From NCBI GenBank assembly GCA_946056785.1, contig CAMGKS010000061.1, positions 1-6,939 on the forward strand: a DNA stretch of 6,939 bases, read 5' to 3'. A program made the position numbers and the translations under genes. Below are positions 6,669 through 6,939 of this stretch, piece after piece. Origin of the DNA: an uncultured Clostridia bacterium. Lineage in GTDB: Bacteria; Bacillota; Clostridia; Christensenellales; CAG-917. The notes below the pieces were generated by a model, which did no database searches, was not told where the DNA came from, and worked only from the letters and a program-made list of their open reading frames with translations. Each line of letters starts with the position of its first letter. The first letter of the stretch is position 1.

Positions 6669-6813
6669 TTTAAATGCGTTCTCAAACCGTGCGTTAACGA
6701 TATGAGTCACCGATTTATTTTTCCTTAAAAAGGAAAGACAAAGCGATGACAACGGTTTTCAGACGGTTTAGAATTAAACAGAGATGAACCGTTTGTAATA
6801 AGCGTTTAAATTA
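6666..6813 (+). other. Potentially structured 3' region of the lipoprotein transcript
   Basis: Non-coding by every test I can apply, but rich in complementary segments. TAATTTAAATGC (6666-6677, starting at the stop codon) can pair with GCGTTTAAATTA (6802-6813) in 12 pairs, one of them G-T. Inside, AAACCGT (6684-6690) can pair with ACGGTTT (6752-6758), TTTCCTT (6720-6726) with AAGGAAA (6730-6736), and ACGGTT (6763-6768) with AACCGT (6787-6792). GTTTA (6766-6770) and TAAAC (6775-6779) form an alternative hairpin. The stems are partly AT-rich, so chance is not excluded. It could be a structured 3' UTR or a small RNA; I see no separate promoter. Confidence 0.35.
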
Positions 6814-6828
6814 AAATCGTTTTTTTGA

Positions 6829-6870
6829 AAAAGAGCAGATGCGATTATCGTATTTGCTCTTTTCTTTTTT
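6829..6870 (+). terminator. Strong Rho-independent terminator
   Basis: A 16-pair stem, AAAAGAGCAGATGCGA (6829-6844), loop TTA, and TCGTATTTGCTCTTTT (6848-6863), with two G-T wobbles, is followed by CTTTTTT ending at 6870. It is the first good terminator after the lipoprotein gene, giving a 3' UTR of about 200 nt. The A/T flanks allow action on both strands. Confidence 0.9.
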
Positions 6871-6913
6871 ATTGCAAATTTTATATTGCAAAATAAACGT
6901 AATAGCGTAATAG
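6871..6913. repeat. Short direct repeats after the terminator
   Basis: ATTGCAAA occurs at 6871-6878 and again at 6885-6892, 14 bp apart. CGTAATAG is repeated in tandem at 6898-6905 and 6906-6913. They lie in AT-rich sequence upstream of whatever follows the window and may belong to the next promoter region. No gene is supported in the last 69 bp. Confidence 0.5.
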
Positions 6914-6939
6914 CGGTGGGAAAAATTGTGCTTTTATGA

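Noticed and set aside
6720..6736. TTTCCTT/AAGGAAA hairpin as the lipoprotein terminator
   Set aside because: No T tract follows on either strand; the real terminator is at 6829-6870.
6746..6787. 13-codon basic open frame (starts Met-Thr-Thr-Val) in the 3' region
   Set aside because: The nearest purine-rich site (AAGGA, 6730-6734) is 11 nt away and inside a hairpin; too short to support without homologues.
6915..6939. GGTGGG followed by an ATG at 6936 as the start of a new gene
   Set aside because: The 15-nt spacing is too long, a GTG nearer by stops after three codons, and the window ends within the second codon.

Overview
The window reads as a chromosomal segment from a low-to-moderate GC member of the Clostridia, probably uncultured. 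Three things point there: the SCIFF (six Cys in forty-five residues) ranthipeptide cassette, which is close to a signature of that class; separate rather than fused secD and secF; and Bacillota-type AGGAG ribosome binding sites with sigma-A promoters. Codon use looks uniform across the genes and there is no sign of mobile DNA, tRNA, rRNA or a CRISPR array. Species cannot be named from this sequence alone.

Layout. Positions 1-77 hold no gene I can support. A small four-helix membrane protein of the TIGR04086 type is encoded leftward at 476-78. It is separated by a 121-bp divergent promoter region from the rightward set scfA (598-765, ribosomally made six-cysteine precursor), scfB (767-2116, radical SAM/SPASM thioether-forming maturase), secD (2178-3539) and secF (3520-4683). 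A near-consensus promoter drives scfA, and a second one directly after scfB drives secDF. A strong hairpin terminator closes the set at 4688-4711. A 367-bp AT-rich non-coding stretch follows; it contains two families of short tandem repeats. Next is a 529-residue predicted lipoprotein of unknown function (5079-6668). Its stop codon lies inside a potential long-range RNA stem, and a strong terminator stands about 160 bp further on (6829-6870). The last 69 bp carry short direct repeats and no gene.

How it works together. ScfB should install sulfur-to-carbon thioether links in the Cys-rich ScfA peptide. SecD and SecF are membrane subunits that assist Sec-dependent export at its late, proton-driven stage. 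The SCIFF cassette beside secDF, with the TIGR04086 membrane protein, is from memory a recurrent clostridial neighbourhood, so the cassette is a known system. The less ordinary points are an extended charged tail on the precursor, the scfA/scfB junction with no visible ribosome site for the maturase, an Asn in SecF where a conserved Asp is expected, the divergent orientation of the TIGR04086 gene, the repeat array in front of the lipoprotein gene, and the structured 3' region behind it.
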